33,152 nt of DNA from Ruminococcaceae bacterium UBA7135 (GTDB lineage Bacteria > Bacillota > Clostridia > Oscillospirales > Ruminococcaceae): assembly GCA_002492075.1 (NCBI GenBank), contig DKXD01000171.1, positions 18,206-51,357 on the forward strand, written 5' to 3'. A program made the position numbers and the translations under genes. Below the pieces are notes generated by a model. The model was not told the origin of the DNA, did no database searches, and worked only from the letters and a program-made list of their open reading frames with translations. Below, piece after piece: positions 1 through 8,447 of the stretch (position 1 is the stretch's first letter; each line of letters opens with the position of its first letter).

Positions 1-229
1 AGGGCAATATCCGATTTTGTGAAAAACTGCCAAAAAAGATAAAGAAAATTTGTGAGACATAAATTTGCTAAATATGTAATAAATTAAGTAATTTAAGTAA
101 TCGCCGCGAATACTTTAGCTTACGCAAGAAAGATAAAATATGGCTTTATTAAGCCATGTTTCATGCATTACGCCAAAATTTGTGTGAAAAATAGACGAAA
201 AAACGGAAAAGTTTTATGCAAAATGTACA
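1..229. other. Non-coding, AT-rich stretch
   Basis: I see no coding region, RNA signature or strong repeat here. The sequence is AT-rich and leads into the promoter at 230-259. Any upstream gene lies outside the window. Confidence 0.6.
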
Positions 230-259
230 TTGACTAATGCCTTTATAAAATGTTATATT
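230..259 (+). promoter_or_regulatory. Sigma-A-type promoter for the secreted protein gene at 445
   Basis: A TTGACT -35 box (230-235) is followed after 18 bases by TATATT (254-259), with a TG one base upstream that makes an extended -10. Transcription would start near 266 and leave a leader of about 180 nt before the start codon at 445. Confidence 0.6.
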
Positions 260-326
260 AGTAAGCAGGGATTACAACGCCCTTAATACGAATTCTCAAT
301 GGAAAGAGCGCAAAATTTAATTTCCG

Positions 327-377
327 TTCTCTGCGAAGCAGGGGAGAGAAATCAAGATAATGTGTCTGCTTTTTTTA
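327..377 (+). promoter_or_regulatory. Leader hairpin, possible attenuator
   Basis: Within the leader, TTCTCT (327-332) can pair with AGAGAA (345-350). Alternatively AAGCAG (336-341) can pair with CTGCTT (366-371), which runs straight into eight T residues (370-377). The two pairings exclude each other, as in a terminator/antiterminator switch, but the second stem is short with a 24-nt loop. No known riboswitch consensus was recognised. The first hairpin belongs to a hairpin family repeated elsewhere in the window (14119, 15765, 24420). Confidence 0.35.
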
Positions 378-444
378 ATGAGAAATCAGTATAACTAAGG
401 TATTTTGGTACAAATTTTACTACATTATTTAGGGAGGATAACCT

Positions 445-1548
445 ATGAAATTGAAAAAGATTTTATCGTTTGCTGCGGCTGCTACACTCGCTGCAAGCGT
501 AGTGACTACCACAGCAAGCGCGGATTTTGCGGCTGTTACGGATCCTGTGGGAGGACTTTCCTCGGCTACCGGTCTTTATATGATACCGGTCTTTTGCAAT
601 GACGATTCCGGAGACATTCCTCTGACGGATTATCAGCTCGACCTTTCCAAGATAGGCGGCGTTTCGTTCACCATACAGATACCGGAAGCGGAAAGAGAGT
701 TCTTTGACGGAAAGTTCGGCGGCGGCGTTGGCGTTTCCATTCACGCGAAGAATATAGTGAAGCCCGAAACGGTAACAGACGCGGACAAGACATACACAAC
801 TCCCGGCGGAAAGAAAGTAACCGAATGGGCTTATTACAATTGGGATAACAGCAAGGAGTATTGGGGCGTTATAGATTCGGGTGCAAAGGATCCCAACTCT
901 TACGATATTGACGGCGTTCTTATTGAGGGTATGCCCGAGTATATAGTTCAGGACGGCTCCGAAAAGCCCGCGTTCCTGGAGACTCTGTCGCCCTACACCT
1001 ATCGTATAAAAACAGATGTTGTAAATCCCATTATTGACGGCAAATGCAAGGCTGAAGACATCACAGATATCCGCGTGTTCTTCCAGGGCTGGGGCGAAAG
1101 CTGGCCTATGTTTAAGGTCGATGTAACCAGAACCGTTGTGTTCGATACCGACGGCAAGGTAATGATCGCGTTCGACCAGAAGGGCAACAAGGTAGACGGC
1201 ACGGCTGATGATGAAAAAGAAGCTGTAAGACCTACCGTTCCTTCCGAAGACGATCCCGCAACAAGTGATACCGCAAGTACCGCGACCAGCAATGCAACGA
1301 GCGATACCGCAAGCAATGCCACAAGTTCGGCAACGAGCAGCACTACAAGTGCGGCAACAAGCAACACTACAAGCGCGGCTACAAACAGCACTTCAAGCGC
1401 AGCTACAAACGACACAGCAAGCGGCACTACCAGCTCCTCTTCTTCGAGCAGCGGTCTGCCTACGGGTGCTCTCATCGGCATTATCGCGGGTGTGGTAGCG
1501 GTTATCGTAGTGGTTGTTGTTATCGTAGTTAAGAAGAAAAAAGGCTGA
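445..1548 (+). CDS. Secreted, C-terminally membrane-anchored protein of unknown function
   Basis: The 367-residue product has a signal peptide (Lys-rich start, Ala-rich core, ASA cleavage site near residues 24-26). A globular domain follows at about 27-260, rich in beta-strand-like and aromatic segments (motifs YYNWDNSKEYWG and FFQGWGESWPMF). A low-complexity Ser/Thr/Ala linker spans about 272-334, and one membrane helix at 341-362 is followed by a KKKKG tail. An LPTG stretch precedes the helix; it lacks one residue of a true LPXTG sortase motif, so simple membrane anchoring is more likely. The strand-rich aromatic domain is compatible with a carbohydrate-binding jelly roll, but this is inference and I do not recognise a family. 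The ATG has an AGGGAGGA ribosome site seven bases upstream. The gene stands alone between its own promoter and terminator. Confidence 0.85.
   Translation: MKLKKILSFAAAATLAASVVTTTASADFAAVTDPVGGLSSATGLYMIPVFCNDDSGDIPLTDYQLDLSKIGGVSFTIQIPEAEREFFDGKFGGGVGVSIHAKNIVKPETVTDADKTYTTPGGKKVTEWAYYNWDNSKEYWGVIDSGAKDPNSYDIDGVLIEGMPEYIVQDGSEKPAFLETLSPYTYRIKTDVVNPIIDGKCKAEDITDIRVFFQGWGESWPMFKVDVTRTVVFDTDGKVMIAFDQKGNKVDGTADDEKEAVRPTVPSEDDPATSDTASTATSNATSDTASNATSSATSSTTSAATSNTTSAATNSTSSAATNDTASGTTSSSSSSSGLPTGALIGIIAGVVAVIVVVVVIVVKKKKG
1258..1446 (+). repeat. Degenerate tandem repeat encoding a Thr/Ser/Ala linker
   Basis: The linker of the preceding protein is built from degenerate units of about 12-24 bases encoding variants of ATSNTTSA and ATSDTAS. 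Such linkers are typical spacers between an extracellular domain and a wall-spanning anchor and may be glycosylated. They vary in length by slippage. Confidence 0.7.
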
Positions 1549-1564
1549 TCAATACCGATAATAG

Positions 1565-1600
1565 AGATCTGCCGAGATACTTTCTCGGCAGATCTTTTTT
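1565..1600 (+). terminator. Intrinsic terminator
   Basis: A perfect 13-bp stem (AGATCTGCCGAGA at 1565-1577 with its complement at 1583-1595) with a five-base loop runs into T residues. It closes the single-gene unit at 445-1548. Confidence 0.92.
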
Positions 1601-1715
1601 ATAAGCGCCGTATGAAAACGATTTAGGTAAAAGAGTATAAAACCGTGTTTCTGTTTTCAGACGGAAAACGCAGATATAATGCGAATACAGCGGCGCTGTT
1701 GGTTTGTCACTTTAT

Positions 1716-1739
1716 TTATTAGTTGTTATAACTTAATAA
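1716..1739. promoter_or_regulatory. Imperfect inverted repeat, possible operator
   Basis: TTATTAGTT (1716-1724) and AACTTAATAA (1730-1739) form an inverted repeat with one bulged base around GTTAT, about 50 bases upstream of the ABC operon promoter. This is a plausible regulator site, but it is AT-rich and could arise by chance. No regulator gene is present in the window. The rest of 1601-1787 shows nothing further. Confidence 0.25.
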
Positions 1740-1787
1740 AATTGCCAAAAAAATTTGTTGCACAATGACTAAAATGCACAAAACTTC

Positions 1788-1816
1788 TTGACAGTTGTGT
1801 GATGATTTGGTATAAT
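1788..1816 (+). promoter_or_regulatory. Consensus sigma-A promoter of the ABC/surface operon
   Basis: A perfect TTGACA (1788-1793), a 17-base spacer and a perfect TATAAT (1811-1816) with an upstream TG (extended -10). It lies about 50 bases before the first gene of the operon. A promoter this close to consensus suggests strong expression or control by a repressor. Confidence 0.85.
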
Positions 1817-1868
1817 ATAATAAGATAATTGTATAACTACACTTTGTTTTGGAAAGGTGGATATAGCT

Positions 1869-4844
1869 GTGACCGGAAAACGTAAAAATGCGTTTAAAAA
1901 AGCCGCTTGCGCCGCTATGGCAGCGCTGCTTGTTATGAGTGCGTTCCCAAGCGGCGGCTTGGTGTCGTTCGCTGAGGAAGAGATAGACGATTCTTATCAC
2001 GCGGAGGTGTCGGAGGAGAAATATTCCGCAACCACCGTGGATAACAATTCGAGCGCGTATAAGAACTACATAAAGAATTACAGTGATGCGGAAAAGCCGC
2101 TTACGGAGTTCAGCCTTGATATCACCGATTACAAAGCCGAGGGCGGTAATTTTGAAAAAACCGATTTCGAGGGCGAGGAAGACGTTGTTTCGTGGCTTGA
2201 CAGCGAGGGTACCATCTCGTGGGATTTTGAGGTTGAAACAGCGGGTCTTTACAATATGAAGATGTTCTATTACCCGGTTTCCGGCGCCAATACCACTATA
2301 GAGATCGAGGTTAAGCTTGACGGCGACCACCCGTTTGACGAAACGAAGCTTATAGAGCTTGACAGATACTGGCAGAACAAGACCGCGGGCATACAGTACG
2401 ACGCTTTGAACAAAAACCAGAAGCGTCCGCCGCAGGTCGAATACGATTGCTGGGTTGAATATCCGATAAAGGATAAGGACGGTCTTATCAATACGCCGTA
2501 CTTCTTCTATCTTTCCGAGGGAAAGCATACGCTTTCGTTCACGGGCGTAAAGACGAATATCTACATGAAGGATATTTCGTTTTACAACACCGAAGAACTG
2601 CCTTCTTATTCGGATATCAAGCCTTCACAGACGGAAATAGACGAGACGCCGGCTCTTACGAACGGCGAGCCTGTTCTTGTTGAGGCGGAGACGCCCAGCT
2701 ACACCACGTCCAGCACGCTTTACCCGACTTACGACCGCACCGATTACACGATGAGCCCCGCTCACCCGGTAAATAAGCGCTACAACACCATAGGCGCGGA
2801 TACCTGGAGCAAGGCTACTCAGACCGCGGTGTACGAGGTCGAGGTTCCTGCGGACGGTTATTACACGATAAATATGAAGTGCCGTCAAAGCACGATGCGC
2901 GGCTTTTTCTCGAACCGCCGCGTGTATATCAACGGCGAAGTGCCGTGCAAGGAGCTTGACGACGTAAAGATCCAATACAGCCCCAAGTGGCAGACGGTAA
3001 ATCTTACTACTGAGGACGGCGAGCCTATTTACATTAAGCTGAACGCCGGCAAGAACACCATAGCCTTTGAGGCTATCCCCGGCGATATCGGCGAGGTAAT
3101 GGAGCGCCTTGACGATATCATACTGCGTCTTAACAGATACTACAGACGCATAGTTATGATCACCAGTACCGACCCCGATGAGTACAAGGACTATATGCTT
3201 GAGGAGCAGATCCCCGAGTTGCTTGATGTTTTCCGGGAGACTATCGACGCGCTTTATGCGGAGAAGGACGGTATTGAGGAGCTTACCGGAAAGGGCTCCG
3301 AGGCAACGACCCTTGAAACGATGGCTGTCATTCTGGAAATGGCGGTAAAACATCCCGAAAATATACCGATGATGGTATCGACGCGTTCTTCGGGTATACG
3401 CGACCAGATAAACGCGGTTTCTGCGTGGATGAGAGACTTCCGCGGTCAGCCGCTGGAAATGGACTATTTTGAAGTAAAGACCGCGCACGAGGAATTCCGC
3501 AGCGCAAAGCCGAATTTCTTTAAGCAATTCGGCTTCGGCTTCAAATCGTTTATCGGTTCTTTCTTTGAGGACTACACATCCGTTTCTGCAAACGGCGAGG
3601 GCAGAGCTCTCAACGTTTGGGTATCGCTCGGACGCGACCAGGCTACCGTTGTAAACGAGCTTGTAGCCAGCGAGTACAACCCCGAGCACAAGACTGAGGT
3701 CGGCATAAGACTGGTTCAGGGCGCTATTCTTGAGGCGACGCTCGCCGACAAGGGTCCTGAGGCGGCGCTGTTTATCGGCGGCGACTTCCCCGTTGTTTGC
3801 GCTTCGCGCGGGCTTATGGTGAATTTGAAAGAGCTGAACGGCTATGAAGAAGTCGCCAAGCGGTTTCCAAGTGATCTTTCGACATTGTATGAATATGAGG
3901 GCGGAGTTTACGGACTTCCGCTTACCGACAGCTTCCCGATGATGTTCTACCGAACCGACGTTCTCGAGGAAATAGGGCATCAGCCGCCCGAGACGTGGGA
4001 CGCACTTATTGATATGCTGCCCGATCTGCAAAGACGTTATTTGAGAGTGGGACTTATCCTGCCGTCCAATATCTCCTCACAGGTATTCGACGCGGGCAAC
4101 ACTTTCGTGCTGCTGATGAATCAGACCGGTCAAAGCCTGTACAACGATCAGTTGACGGCAACGACGTTCGATACCGAGGAAGCGGTTCAGGCGTTCACCA
4201 AGTGGACGAACTTCTACACCGTGTTCGACTTCTCGCAGACTTATGACGCGTTCTCGCTGTTCAGAACGGGTGAAATGCCGATCCTGATACAGAACTACGC
4301 TTCGTTCTACAGCCAGCTTTCCGTTGCGGCTCCCGAGATAAAGGGACTTTGGGACTTTACGCATGTTCCCGGCACGGAGCGCACGGTAGACGGCGAAACG
4401 TTTATTGATTACTCCGCGAACTCAGGCTCTTCGGGCGCAGTAATATTCAAGAGCTGCTCCGACGTGGACGCGGCATGGGATTTCATCAAGTGGTTCACCT
4501 CCACTGATGTTCAAGTGGAGTACGGCAAGACCATAGAGGCTGTTATGGGTCCGCTCGGACGTTATGACACCGCAAACCTCGAGGCGCTCTCGAAGCTGAA
4601 CTGGTCTACCGCCGAGTACAATAAGATAAGCGACCAGATGGCAAATTTGAAAGAAGTGCCGATAATTCCTGCTTCGTATGCTGTAACAAGAAACGTATAC
4701 AACGCGTTCAGAGCTGTTGTAAACAACAAGAAGGACGCACGCTTCCAGTTTGCAAGCTACAATCGTGATATCAACGCGGAGATAATCCGCAAGCTGAAGG
4801 ATCTGGGCTACAACATCGACGATGACGGAAATATCGTCGAATGA
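1869..4844 (+). CDS. Extracellular solute-binding protein with N-terminal carbohydrate-binding-like modules
   Basis: The 991-residue secreted protein starts with a signal peptide (about 1-35) that lacks a lipobox cysteine. Two beta-rich modules follow (about 80-240 and 265-425). The second opens with a VEAET motif and resembles CBM6/CBM35 carbohydrate-binding modules. A helical stretch (about 435-580) leads to a C-terminal family-1 solute-binding domain (about 580-990) with typical segments such as YGLPLTDSFPMMFYRTDVL and ETWDALIDMLPDL. It should capture an oligosaccharide for the adjacent permeases. GTG at 1869 is chosen over the in-frame GTG at 1857 because AAAGGTGG at 1853-1860 is then a correctly spaced ribosome site. 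It is about twice the usual 400-450 residues of the family. How it is retained at the surface is unclear. The glycan ligand cannot be read from the sequence. Confidence 0.88.
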   Translation: MTGKRKNAFKKAACAAMAALLVMSAFPSGGLVSFAEEEIDDSYHAEVSEEKYSATTVDNNSSAYKNYIKNYSDAEKPLTEFSLDITDYKAEGGNFEKTDFEGEEDVVSWLDSEGTISWDFEVETAGLYNMKMFYYPVSGANTTIEIEVKLDGDHPFDETKLIELDRYWQNKTAGIQYDALNKNQKRPPQVEYDCWVEYPIKDKDGLINTPYFFYLSEGKHTLSFTGVKTNIYMKDISFYNTEELPSYSDIKPSQTEIDETPALTNGEPVLVEAETPSYTTSSTLYPTYDRTDYTMSPAHPVNKRYNTIGADTWSKATQTAVYEVEVPADGYYTINMKCRQSTMRGFFSNRRVYINGEVPCKELDDVKIQYSPKWQTVNLTTEDGEPIYIKLNAGKNTIAFEAIPGDIGEVMERLDDIILRLNRYYRRIVMITSTDPDEYKDYMLEEQIPELLDVFRETIDALYAEKDGIEELTGKGSEATTLETMAVILEMAVKHPENIPMMVSTRSSGIRDQINAVSAWMRDFRGQPLEMDYFEVKTAHEEFRSAKPNFFKQFGFGFKSFIGSFFEDYTSVSANGEGRALNVWVSLGRDQATVVNELVASEYNPEHKTEVGIRLVQGAILEATLADKGPEAALFIGGDFPVVCASRGLMVNLKELNGYEEVAKRFPSDLSTLYEYEGGVYGLPLTDSFPMMFYRTDVLEEIGHQPPETWDALIDMLPDLQRRYLRVGLILPSNISSQVFDAGNTFVLLMNQTGQSLYNDQLTATTFDTEEAVQAFTKWTNFYTVFDFSQTYDAFSLFRTGEMPILIQNYASFYSQLSVAAPEIKGLWDFTHVPGTERTVDGETFIDYSANSGSSGAVIFKSCSDVDAAWDFIKWFTSTDVQVEYGKTIEAVMGPLGRYDTANLEALSKLNWSTAEYNKISDQMANLKEVPIIPASYAVTRNVYNAFRAVVNNKKDARFQFASYNRDINAEIIRKLKDLGYNIDDDGNIVE

Positions 4845-4916
4845 CAGTTGATAGCGCGCCGCCGATAATTTATTTGTCGGCGGGGCTGTCAAAGACCGAC
4901 TTTAAGCTATCAACTG
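4845..4916 (+). promoter_or_regulatory. Nested hairpin between binding protein and permease genes
   Basis: A perfect 11-bp inverted repeat (CAGTTGATAGC at 4845-4855 with GCTATCAACTG at 4906-4916) encloses a second 7-bp GC hairpin (4859-4865 with 4877-4883). It starts immediately after the stop codon of the binding-protein gene and has no T-run. It is therefore more likely an mRNA-stabilising or processing element that lets binding protein exceed permease, as the malE-malF REP element does in E. coli, than a full terminator. That role is inference. Confidence 0.65.
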
Positions 4917-4934
4917 AATTTAGGGGGTATAGGC

Positions 4935-5876
4935 GTGTTCGCTAAAGATAATACGAGAAACATTGAGGACAGCAGATTTCGATATACTCTGCGCGAAATG
5001 AAGAAAAACTCTTCCGCGTATGTTCTCGCTCTGCCGTTTTTCCTGTTGTTCATAGCATTTACCGGCATACCGGTTCTTATTTCGCTGCCTGTCGGGTTTA
5101 CAAACTTCAATATGGCGGAGTTTCCGAAGTGGACGGGACTTTCCAACTTTTATACGATGTTCCTGGCGGATGATGTATTCCTGATCGCCATTCAGAACAC
5201 CTTGGTTTTCGCGATAATCACCGGTCCCGTAAGCTACATTTTGTGCTTTTTGCTGGCGTGGCTGATAAACGAAATGCCGGGTCCGCTGAAAACGGTGTTC
5301 ACCTACATATTCTACGCGCCGACGCTTGCGGGAAACATCTACGCCACATGGCAGCTGATCTTCTCTGGCGACGCGCAGGGTCCTTTGAACTCCGTTTTGA
5401 TGAGCCTGGGTATTATAAAAGGTCCTCAGCAGTGGCTGACCGACGGACGGTACATTCTGATGTGTATCATCATAGTGCAGATGTGGATGAGCTTGGGCGC
5501 GGGCTTCCTTGCCTTGCGAGCGGGTCTTCAGGGCATTGACAAAGCAGGCTATGAGGCGGGTGCTATCGAGGGCATAAAGAACCGTTTTCAGGAGCTTATT
5601 TACATTACTATTCCGGCAATGGGGCCGCAGCTGCTGTTCGCGGCGGTAATGCAGATCACCGCCTCGTTTACGGCGGGCGACGTTGGACGTTTCCTCACAG
5701 CGTTCCCGACCACCGATTATAAAGGTCACACGCTGATGACACACGCGTTCGACTACGGTTCGATACGCTTTGAGATGGGTTACGCGTGTGCTATCTGCTT
5801 CTTCCTCTTTGTGGTGATGTTGATAGTAAACAACGTTATCCGAAAAGCGATGAGCGGTATTCTCGATACGGAATAA
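4935..5876 (+). CDS. Sugar ABC transporter permease (MalF/LacF type)
   Basis: The 313-residue membrane protein has about six helices. The first, around residues 28-55, includes VLALPFFLLFIAFTGIPVL. The cytoplasmic EAA loop near residue 210 reads AGAIEGIKNRFQELIYITIP, the docking site for the ATPase subunit in this family. It pairs with the next gene to form the transmembrane channel for the substrate of the upstream binding protein. The start is GTG with a GGGGG-rich ribosome site about eight bases upstream. Only 12 bases separate it from the next gene. Confidence 0.92.
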   Translation: MFAKDNTRNIEDSRFRYTLREMKKNSSAYVLALPFFLLFIAFTGIPVLISLPVGFTNFNMAEFPKWTGLSNFYTMFLADDVFLIAIQNTLVFAIITGPVSYILCFLLAWLINEMPGPLKTVFTYIFYAPTLAGNIYATWQLIFSGDAQGPLNSVLMSLGIIKGPQQWLTDGRYILMCIIIVQMWMSLGAGFLALRAGLQGIDKAGYEAGAIEGIKNRFQELIYITIPAMGPQLLFAAVMQITASFTAGDVGRFLTAFPTTDYKGHTLMTHAFDYGSIRFEMGYACAICFFLFVVMLIVNNVIRKAMSGILDTE

Positions 5877-5888
5877 GGAGGGCTGAAG

Positions 5889-6749
5889 GTGCGGTTAATT
5901 AAGAAACGCAGAATGTGGGGCGGCTCGCGCGGCGGCGACGTCGGAATATTTATTCTGCTGCTTTTGGTCGGCGTGTTTATGCTGTTTCCCATCTATTTCT
6001 CGATAATTCAATCCATAAAGCCCGTAGAAGAGCTGTTCCTCTTCCCACCGAAGCTTTATGTTATGCGTCCTACCTCGCAGTCCTTTGAGGATATGCTGAA
6101 AGTAGCGGGCAGTATGGACGTTCCGTTTGCAAGATATGTGTTTAACTCCGTGTTCATATCGGTAGTTGTAACGGTGGCGCAGCTTATTTTCTCGTCATCG
6201 GCGGCTTATGTGCTGGCAAAGGTAAAGGCTCCCGGCATAAAGTTTATGAACAAGGTGATAGAGGTAGCCCTGCTGTTTACGTCATCGGTTACTTATATCG
6301 TTCAGTATATCGTTATGGCGAAGATGGGTATCATAGATACATATCTGGCGCTGACGCTGCCGTTTATCGCAACGCCTATGGGATTGTTCCTTATGCGACA
6401 GTTTATGGGGCAGATCCCGGAATCGATGATAGAGGCGGCAAAGTTGGACGGCGCTTCGCACCTGCGAATTTGCTGGCAGATAGTAATGCCGAACGTTAAG
6501 CCCGCGTGGCTGACGCTGATGATATTCGCGTTTCAGGGCGCATGGCAGATAACAGGTTATTTGTTCGTTTATTCCGAGCAGCTTAAGCCGATTCCTGTTG
6601 TAATGCAGCAGATAGCGGCTTCCGGCTTGGCGAGAGCGGGCGTTTCCTACGCGACTGTAGTTGTGCTTATGCTGCCGCCTATGATATTGTTCCTTATCCT
6701 GCAAAGCAACGTTGTTGAAACGATGGCTCATTCGGGACTTAAGGACTGA
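5889..6749 (+). CDS. Sugar ABC transporter permease (MalG type)
   Basis: The 286-residue membrane protein has about six helices and an EAA loop (IEAAKLDGASHLRICWQIVM) near residue 180. It completes the first permease pair, with a GTG start preceded by AAGGAGGG. Its cytoplasmic N-terminus is short (about 18 residues), in contrast to the second MalG-type gene in this operon. No ATPase gene follows. Firmicute sugar importers often share one ATPase (MsmX) encoded elsewhere, so that is the likely arrangement here. Confidence 0.92.
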   Translation: MRLIKKRRMWGGSRGGDVGIFILLLLVGVFMLFPIYFSIIQSIKPVEELFLFPPKLYVMRPTSQSFEDMLKVAGSMDVPFARYVFNSVFISVVVTVAQLIFSSSAAYVLAKVKAPGIKFMNKVIEVALLFTSSVTYIVQYIVMAKMGIIDTYLALTLPFIATPMGLFLMRQFMGQIPESMIEAAKLDGASHLRICWQIVMPNVKPAWLTLMIFAFQGAWQITGYLFVYSEQLKPIPVVMQQIAASGLARAGVSYATVVVLMLPPMILFLILQSNVVETMAHSGLKD

Positions 6750-6794
6750 TCTCTAACAACTGTAAAAATACTAATTATTGGAAGGGTGATCTCA

Positions 6795-8444
6795 GTGCCG
6801 TCGATCAAACGTATGGCAAAGAGTATATTGGCGGGTGCGCTTTCCGCGGCAGTGCTTTTGGGCGGCGCGGGTATTACCGCCTTTGCCGACGAGCCTTATA
6901 AGGGTTACAGCTATGACTGGTGGGGCGACACCGTGCCCTCGCAGAACGGCTATGTTGTGGATAAGGTAGTGTCGGGACTGGATATCGGGTGCGGCGACTT
7001 TACGACGCCTTCGGATATGTTTTTCTCGGACGACGAGGAGCTTTATATCGCCGACAGCGGATATGTAGGCGAGGAAGGTTCGGGTCAAAAGGGAAGGATT
7101 GTTGTAACCGACAAGGATTTCAAGCTGCTGAATTCCATAGAGTATCTTGACTTTTCGGACGTCGGCGATTGGCTTGACGCTGAAGAAGCCGCGTATGACA
7201 GCGGCGAGATTAACGAGGAGCGGTACCTTAAAGAGACCAACATATATTTTAACGAACCGTCAGGCGTTTTCGTTGACGAAGATCAAATATATGTGGCGGA
7301 CAAGGAAAACTGCCGCGTGGTCAAGTTCACGGCGGGCAAGGATTCAGACGGTGTGGGATTTGGCAAGGTCCAGAAAGTATTCACTCGCCCCGATGAAACT
7401 TACTACGATTCTTCGATGACGTTCAATCCGTCGAGAGTGCTGGTGGACGCTGCCGATAACGTTTATATCTGCATAAGGACTATCACGCGCGGCGCGGTTG
7501 TGTTCTCGCGCGAGGGCGAGTTCAACGGCTACTACGGCGCGAACCGCGTCGAAAAGACAATCGACGTAATTAAGAATATGTTCTGGAAGCTGGTAATGAC
7601 GAAAGAGCAGATCTCCAGAATGAAAAGAAACATTCCCGTCGAGATATCCAACTTCGATATCGACAAGCAGAATTTCGTCTATACCGTAACGGAGAACAAA
7701 AACTCCGATACCGATACGTTAAAGAAGATGAATTCCGCGGGCACGAACATCTTCATCAATCTCGGCTACAACGAATATATCTTCGGGGATTATCTCACAA
7801 CATACTATCACGGCAAGACTTACAGCTCGCAGATAACGGACGTTGACGTAGGCGCCAACGGAGAGATAAACCTGCTGGACTTCGCGACGGGTCGCGTATT
7901 CCAATATGACGACGAATGTGAGCTGATGTTTATTTTCGGCGGTATAGGCTCGCAAAAAGGAACGTTCGATACCGTTACCGCAATAGAGAGCCTTGGCACG
8001 AACGTGTATGTTCTGGACTCCAAAAAGAGTTCTATTACCGTGTTCAAGCGTACGGAGTTCGGCGCGATAGTTCACGAGGCGCAGACGCTCTTCAATCAGG
8101 GCAAATATGAGGAATCCATAGGGCCTTGGGAGGAGGTTCTCCGCCGCGACTCCAACTACTGGATGGCGTATATCGGTCTTGGCAACGCGTATCTTAACGC
8201 AAAGGATTACGACAGGGCGATGGACTGCTTCTACCGTCAGTCAAGGAGCGGCTATTCGGACGCATTTAAGAGTTGGCGAATGAATTTTGTCCGCGATAAC
8301 TTCACACTGTTTGCGCTGATAATAGTTGTTGTGTTGGTGGCGATATACGTTATAGCGTCTATTAAGGGCAAAAAGAGAGCCAAAGCCCGCGCAATGGCGG
8401 ATAAGCTGATACGCGATCAGGCTAAAAAGAAAGAGGAGGGGTAA
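6795..8444 (+). CDS. Membrane-anchored NHL-propeller and TPR protein
   Basis: The 549-residue protein has a signal peptide (about 1-32). Repeated segments of the NHL beta-propeller type follow across about 45-410, for example PSDMFFSDDEELYIADSG, PSGVFVDEDQIYVADKENC and PSRVLVDAADNVYICI. Two TPR-like helical repeats occupy about 420-495 (FNQGKYEESIGPWEEVLRRD and NAYLNAKDYDRAMDCFYRQ), then one helix at about 503-523 and a Lys/Arg-rich tail. The propeller and TPR are predicted to be outside the cell and the tail inside. NHL propellers usually mediate binding, so a scaffold or sensor for the transport complex is plausible. GTG at 6795 is preferred to GTG at 6786 because GGAAGGG is then spaced correctly. 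It is followed after three bases by the Yip1-family gene. Confidence 0.82.
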   Translation: MPSIKRMAKSILAGALSAAVLLGGAGITAFADEPYKGYSYDWWGDTVPSQNGYVVDKVVSGLDIGCGDFTTPSDMFFSDDEELYIADSGYVGEEGSGQKGRIVVTDKDFKLLNSIEYLDFSDVGDWLDAEEAAYDSGEINEERYLKETNIYFNEPSGVFVDEDQIYVADKENCRVVKFTAGKDSDGVGFGKVQKVFTRPDETYYDSSMTFNPSRVLVDAADNVYICIRTITRGAVVFSREGEFNGYYGANRVEKTIDVIKNMFWKLVMTKEQISRMKRNIPVEISNFDIDKQNFVYTVTENKNSDTDTLKKMNSAGTNIFINLGYNEYIFGDYLTTYYHGKTYSSQITDVDVGANGEINLLDFATGRVFQYDDECELMFIFGGIGSQKGTFDTVTAIESLGTNVYVLDSKKSSITVFKRTEFGAIVHEAQTLFNQGKYEESIGPWEEVLRRDSNYWMAYIGLGNAYLNAKDYDRAMDCFYRQSRSGYSDAFKSWRMNFVRDNFTLFALIIVVVLVAIYVIASIKGKKRAKARAMADKLIRDQAKKKEEG

Positions 8445-8447
8445 GTA

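Noticed and set aside
445..1548. LPXTG sortase-anchored protein
   Set aside because: The motif reads LPTG, one residue short of LPXTG; membrane anchoring by the C-terminal helix is the simpler reading.
2625..4031. 468-residue open frame antisense to the solute-binding protein gene
   Set aside because: It is a shadow of codon bias in a clear binding-protein gene, with no ribosome site or domain.
4859..4883. GC hairpin after the binding-protein gene as an intrinsic terminator
   Set aside because: There is no T-run after either stem, and the permease genes downstream have no promoter of their own.
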